Positions 60,520-64,000 of a stretch of 64,000 bases of DNA are shown in pieces. Positions within the stretch are counted from its first letter, which is position 1; each line of letters begins with the position of its first letter. Position numbers and translations under genes: made by a program. Source of the stretch: Flavobacteriales bacterium. GTDB lineage: Bacteria > Bacteroidota > Bacteroidia > Flavobacteriales_E > Vicingaceae. The stretch lies in assembly GCA_020853105.1 (NCBI GenBank), contig JADYZM010000019.1:62001-126000 (forward strand), read 5' to 3'. A model generated the notes under the pieces. The model saw only the letters and a list, made by a program, of their open reading frames with translations, was not told the origin of the DNA and did not search any database.

Positions 60520-62346
60520 ATGAAAAGCTTTTATAAAATAATCAGGTACGCCGTTAATTACAAAAGATATGCTTTGTTAAATATTGTGTTTAACATTTTA
60601 GCAGTAGTTTTTGAATTGCTTTCGATGTTGTTGTTTGTTCCTTTTTTGAACATTCTTTTTCAACAAACCAGCGAAACAATCACCGAAAAGCCAGTTTTTG
60701 GTTTAACAAAAGATTATTTTGAAAGTTATTTTAACTATACCATTAATCAGATAATCGTAGATAATGACAAAACAAAAGTTTTGCTTTTCGTTTGCACACT
60801 TGTTGGCGTATTGTTTTTCCTAAAAAATGTATTCAGGTATTTAGCAATTTACTTTATTGCAGTTTTAAGAACAGGTGTGGTGAAGGATATAAGAAATGAA
60901 CTGCATACTAAAATTTTATCGTTACCACTTCTGTTTTATTCAGAAGAAAAAAAAGGAGATATTATTTCTAGGGTAACGACTGATGTTCAAGAAGTAGAAT
61001 GGTCGATTTTAAACTCGTTGGAGCTGCTATTCAAAGAACCTATTTCAATCATTTTATCATTAACAGTGATGATAACTATGAATCCAGAACTTACCTTATT
61101 TTCATTGATTTTATTACCCAGTAGTGGATTTCTAATAGGCAAATTGGGTAAGAGTTTGCGACGCACATCTGGAAAATTGCAATCTCAAATGGGAGAATTA
61201 TTATCAAGCGTTGAAGAAACATTGGGTGGATTAAGAATTATAAAAGCCTTTCATGCCGAACAAAAAATTGATTCAAAATTTCAAAACTTAAACAGCGACT
61301 ACACATCACTGCATCTTAAAATGATTCGAAAAAGAGATTCAGCCTCTCCCATGAGTGAGTTTTTAGGTTCAACTGTAATGGTAATTTTAGCATATTACGG
61401 TGGCAGCTTGGTTTTAAACGGTGAAGAAAACTTCAGTGGCGGTGAATTTATCGGTTATATTATCATTTTTGCACGCTTGTTAAGCCCAATAAAAGCTATT
61501 TCCAGTGCATATTCAATCATTCAAAAAGGAGCTGCCTCAGTTGAACGAATAGAAGATTTAATGCAGGCTGAAAACAATATAAAAAATGTAGATAATCCGA
61601 AAGTGATAAACCAATTTAACTCAAGCATTTTATACAACAATGTGAGTTTTGCATATACCAATGAAAATGTTCTTCAAAACATAACCATTACTATAGAGAA
61701 AGGTAAAACCATTGCACTTGTGGGCGAATCTGGTGGTGGAAAATCAACTTTTGCTGATTTACTCCCTAGGTTTTATGATGTTTCTTCCGGAAGTATCGAA
61801 ATAGATGGAACCAACATTAAAAATATTTCAATTGATAGTTTAAGAAAACTTATTGGAGTAGTTACACAAGAATCAATATTGTTTAACGACACTATTTACA
61901 ACAATATAGGTTTTGGTGCTGAAAATCCTACTGAAGAACAAATTATTGAAGCTGCAAAAATTGCCAATGCACATGAATTTATCTGTGCTCAAGAAAAAGG
62001 CTACCAAACAAATATTGGAGATAGAGGTAATAAATTATCCGGCGGTCAACGGCAACGCATCAGTATCGCCAGAGCCGTATTAAAAAATCCTCCAATTTTA
62101 ATTTTAGACGAAGCTACTTCAGCTTTGGATACGGAATCAGAAAAACTTGTGCAAGATGCCTTATTCAATTTGATGAAGAGCAGAACATCAATCGTCATAG
62201 CTCATAGGCTTTCAACCATACAAAATGCAGACGAAATTATTGTACTCCAAAAAGGAGCAGTGGTTGAAAGAGGAACTCATACAGAACTAATTAACCAACA
62301 GGGAGTTTATAAAAGATTGTATGATTTACAAGTTTTTTCTAACTAA
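60520..62346 (+). CDS. ABC transporter, fused permease and ATPase (MsbA-like exporter)
   Basis: 608-residue half-transporter. Residues about 15-330 form the six-helix domain (LLNIVFNILAVVFELLSMLL, VLLFVCTLVGVLFFLKNVFR, and later segments). The ATPase is at about 360-608: Walker A GESGGGKSTFADLL, Q-loop GVVTQESILFNDT, signature LSGGQRQRISIARAV, Walker B ILILDEATSALDTESE and the H-loop IVIAHRLSTI. It acts as a homodimer; substrates could be lipid A, lipids or peptides. The ATG at 60520 follows a TTG that is not needed. It starts 5 nt after purB; a small lipoprotein gene follows after 27 nt. Confidence 0.93.
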   Translation: MKSFYKIIRYAVNYKRYALLNIVFNILAVVFELLSMLLFVPFLNILFQQTSETITEKPVFGLTKDYFESYFNYTINQIIVDNDKTKVLLFVCTLVGVLFFLKNVFRYLAIYFIAVLRTGVVKDIRNELHTKILSLPLLFYSEEKKGDIISRVTTDVQEVEWSILNSLELLFKEPISIILSLTVMITMNPELTLFSLILLPSSGFLIGKLGKSLRRTSGKLQSQMGELLSSVEETLGGLRIIKAFHAEQKIDSKFQNLNSDYTSLHLKMIRKRDSASPMSEFLGSTVMVILAYYGGSLVLNGEENFSGGEFIGYIIIFARLLSPIKAISSAYSIIQKGAASVERIEDLMQAENNIKNVDNPKVINQFNSSILYNNVSFAYTNENVLQNITITIEKGKTIALVGESGGGKSTFADLLPRFYDVSSGSIEIDGTNIKNISIDSLRKLIGVVTQESILFNDTIYNNIGFGAENPTEEQIIEAAKIANAHEFICAQEKGYQTNIGDRGNKLSGGQRQRISIARAVLKNPPILILDEATSALDTESEKLVQDALFNLMKSRTSIVIAHRLSTIQNADEIIVLQKGAVVERGTHTELINQQGVYKRLYDLQVFSN

Positions 62347-62373
62347 AAAACACTATCTTTAAACAAAAAAATT

Positions 62374-62823
62374 ATGTTAAAAAAATTTCCAATTTATCTT
62401 ATCATTTCTGTTGCTTCTTTTTCATGCAGCACAGACACAACTCCTGATGTGGAATTAACTGATTCAACTGTGGTTAAAACAGACGATCCAAATGCTGAGT
62501 TTACTGCTGCTGATACTAGTGCCACAGGAGTTTACCAGGAAGAAGTTGACGAATCAAAAGAAATGACTCTCCAAGAGGCTATGAAAACTGAAAACTCAAC
62601 CCCAAAAGTTGAAGAAGGAGGAATGTCGTTTTGTGACTGCGTTAAAAAACAGAAGAAACTTGAAAAAATTGTACTTGAATCTGAAGACGAAGCTGAATCT
62701 GACAAAGCTCTTGAAGAACTAAATACAATGAAAACAGGCGAATGTAAAATCTTGTTTGAAGGAAATCAATCTACTTTAGAGGCTAAAAAAGCCCACGAGA
62801 AAAAAGTAAAAGCGTGTTTATAA
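62374..62823 (+). CDS. Putative lipoprotein with a C-terminal Cys-containing helical domain
   Basis: 149-residue exported protein. The signal ends in a lipobox SVASFSC with Cys18. Then an acidic, Thr-rich low-complexity spacer (about 20-80) and a helical domain FCDCVKKQKKLEKIVLESED through GECKILFEG and KVKACL, with four Cys that could pair. A similar CDCVKK...GEC...KV-CL pattern is common in small Bacteroidota lipoproteins, but no function is known to me. It lies 27 nt after the ABC exporter gene. Its stop is 4 nt from the stop of the convergent helicase gene. Confidence 0.7.
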   Translation: MLKKFPIYLIISVASFSCSTDTTPDVELTDSTVVKTDDPNAEFTAADTSATGVYQEEVDESKEMTLQEAMKTENSTPKVEEGGMSFCDCVKKQKKLEKIVLESEDEAESDKALEELNTMKTGECKILFEGNQSTLEAKKAHEKKVKACL

Positions 62824-62827
62824 ATTT

Positions 62828-64000
62828 TTAACTAAGGAGTTCTTCGTTAAAATTTACTAAATAAAGTTGCTTTTTAGCCCTTGTAACTGCTGTATATAAC
62901 CATCTTACATATTCAGTATTAATCATCTCCTCGGAAAGATATCCTTGCTCAACAAACACAACGTCCCATTGCCCTCCTTGAGATTTATGACAAGTAACAG
63001 CATAAGCAAATTTTACTTGCACAGCTTGATAATATGGATTTTTACGAATCAACTCATTCCTTTTTTTCTTATTGGGTTCATACATATATTCTTCTGTAAT
63101 TGCTTCGTAAAGCTCTTTAAACTTATCCTGTGGAAGTGAAGGAGATTCTGCCAAAATACTCTCCATTAAAATTTTAACTTCTAAATCTTTTTCATCAGGA
63201 TAGTCAATCATTCGAATAACAGCAGTAATAAACCTAAATCCATAGCATTCCTCTTCACCTCTGATTTTTAGAATTTCAACTATATCTCCATTTGCTATAA
63301 ATCCCGCTTTTGATGAGTCGTCTAGCCAGAAATAGTTGTTTTTAACTACCATCATATAATCTCCGGTGGCAATTTCTTCATCTAACCATTTTATTCTTGC
63401 TCTAATTTGGAGATTAAACAGGTTTGCTCGTTTGTTGCTTCGACAAATTACCATCACATTTTCTTGACCAAATTTATCGTATGTAGAGTTAAGTTCATCT
63501 TCAAGTTCAACCCCAGAAATTACCCGAACATCTTTTTCTGATTTCTTTAAACTAAACAATGGAAATTCAATGTTTTTTGATTCATTTTTGGTTCGTAATT
63601 CTGTTGCTAGCCTCAAAATACCCGATTTTTTTTCCTGACGTACAACCTCAGTTAGCACATTTCCAGATAAATTCAGTGAATAGGTTTGATATAAAAAGTC
63701 TTCATCAAGGGCAGGACTAGAATCTGCGCCAACCGGAGGAAGCTGGGCTTCATCTCCAATCAACATCAACTTGCAATTTTTACCCGAAAAAACAAATGTT
63801 AGTAAGTCGTCCAACAAACTTCTTTGATTTCCCCATGTATTACTAGGTATTCCACTTTCTAACCCTAGCATTGATGCCTCGTCAACTATAAAAAGTACAT
63901 TTTGGAATTTATTTTCCTTAATTTGAAAGCGTGTGTAACCATCATTTCCTGATTTTAGCTGATAAATCATTTTATGAATGGTAAAAGCAGGCTGTTTTGA
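62828..64000 (-). CDS. RecD-like/PIF1-type ATP-dependent DNA helicase, 5' end outside window
   Basis: The frame is open from the right window edge (391 codons, no start inside; the Met at 63970 is internal) to the stop at 62828. Visible helicase motifs: Walker B LFIVDEASMLGLESG (motif II), LIGDEAQLPPVGADS (motif III), VCRSNKRANLFNLQIR, and the C-terminal UvrD-like AYAVTCHKSQGGQWDVVFVE with WLYTAVTRAKKQLYLVNF (motifs V and VI). Walker A must lie to the right of the window. Superfamily 1B helicases of this kind unwind 5'-3' in recombination and repair. Probably a RecD2-like or stand-alone helicase; the exact subgroup is unclear. Confidence 0.9.
   Translation of the reverse strand, partial: SKQPAFTIHKMIYQLKSGNDGYTRFQIKENKFQNVLFIVDEASMLGLESGIPSNTWGNQRSLLDDLLTFVFSGKNCKLMLIGDEAQLPPVGADSSPALDEDFLYQTYSLNLSGNVLTEVVRQEKKSGILRLATELRTKNESKNIEFPLFSLKKSEKDVRVISGVELEDELNSTYDKFGQENVMVICRSNKRANLFNLQIRARIKWLDEEIATGDYMMVVKNNYFWLDDSSKAGFIANGDIVEILKIRGEEECYGFRFITAVIRMIDYPDEKDLEVKILMESILAESPSLPQDKFKELYEAITEEYMYEPNKKKRNELIRKNPYYQAVQVKFAYAVTCHKSQGGQWDVVFVEQGYLSEEMINTEYVRWLYTAVTRAKKQLYLVNFNEELLS

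Overview
This 64-kb window comes from a low-GC member of the Bacteroidota, most likely a Flavobacteriia-type organism. The grounds are: several proteins with type IX secretion (T9SS) sorting domains of type A and type B; SBBP/PD40 propeller proteins; a TonB-dependent receptor with outer-membrane lipoprotein partners; promoters matching the flavobacterial TTTG / TAnnTTTG consensus with no obvious Shine-Dalgarno sites; and a tmRNA whose tag reads GENNYAMAA. It looks like a chromosomal core region. I see no prophage, plasmid, CRISPR or intact insertion sequence.

Layout. 1-4.1 kb (minus strand): DUF502 membrane protein (cut by the window edge), MmcQ/YjbR protein, Lrp/AsnC regulator, HemW and a sensor histidine kinase with an internally repeated sensor. 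4.16-4.63 kb: a scar with four gene or repeat relics (T9SS type A tail, REP-like hairpin, N-terminus of a REP-associated transposase, frameshifted type B tail). 4.65-13.6 kb: two secreted EEP-family nucleases, divergent from a TonB receptor, two DUF5689-like lipoproteins and a secreted OB-fold protein. I read this as a candidate extracellular nucleic-acid scavenging locus. 13.7-16.4 kb: acetyl-CoA synthetase and a dolichol-phosphate-mannose-synthase-like glycosyltransferase. 16.4-23.9 kb: a TPR protein and a TetR-TolC-adaptor-RND efflux operon with a striking 17-bp inverted-repeat operator. 24-28.8 kb: two small proteins, Pit phosphate transporter with its DUF47 partner, and sucC.

28.9-35.5 kb: a LolD-type ATPase, rny, a 6S RNA candidate, zapA with a coiled-coil partner, an M23 peptidase, a T9SS cargo protein and tmRNA. 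35.6-42.9 kb: an AlaDH/saccharopine-dehydrogenase-like enzyme, a FemAB/GNAT-like protein, PDH E1 beta, a membrane pyrophosphatase fused to a YceI domain, and a strongly promoted outer-membrane barrel protein. 43-49.9 kb: deoxynucleoside kinase, a secreted protein of unknown function, a GH3-like enzyme, DUF2797, M42 peptidase, RibD and an IMPACT-family protein. 49.9-57.4 kb: a giant type B T9SS protein facing a small frameshifted gene and a PorE-like protein without its OmpA domain. 57.4-64 kb: MqnA, EI24 protein, PurB, ABC exporter, a lipoprotein and a RecD-like helicase cut by the right edge.

The most unusual items are the pyrophosphatase-YceI fusion, the nucleic-acid scavenging locus, the 4.2-4.6 kb scar, the TetR operator, and three apparent frame disruptions in A/T homopolymers, which may be biological or sequence errors. 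All calls are from reading the sequence. No database search was possible.
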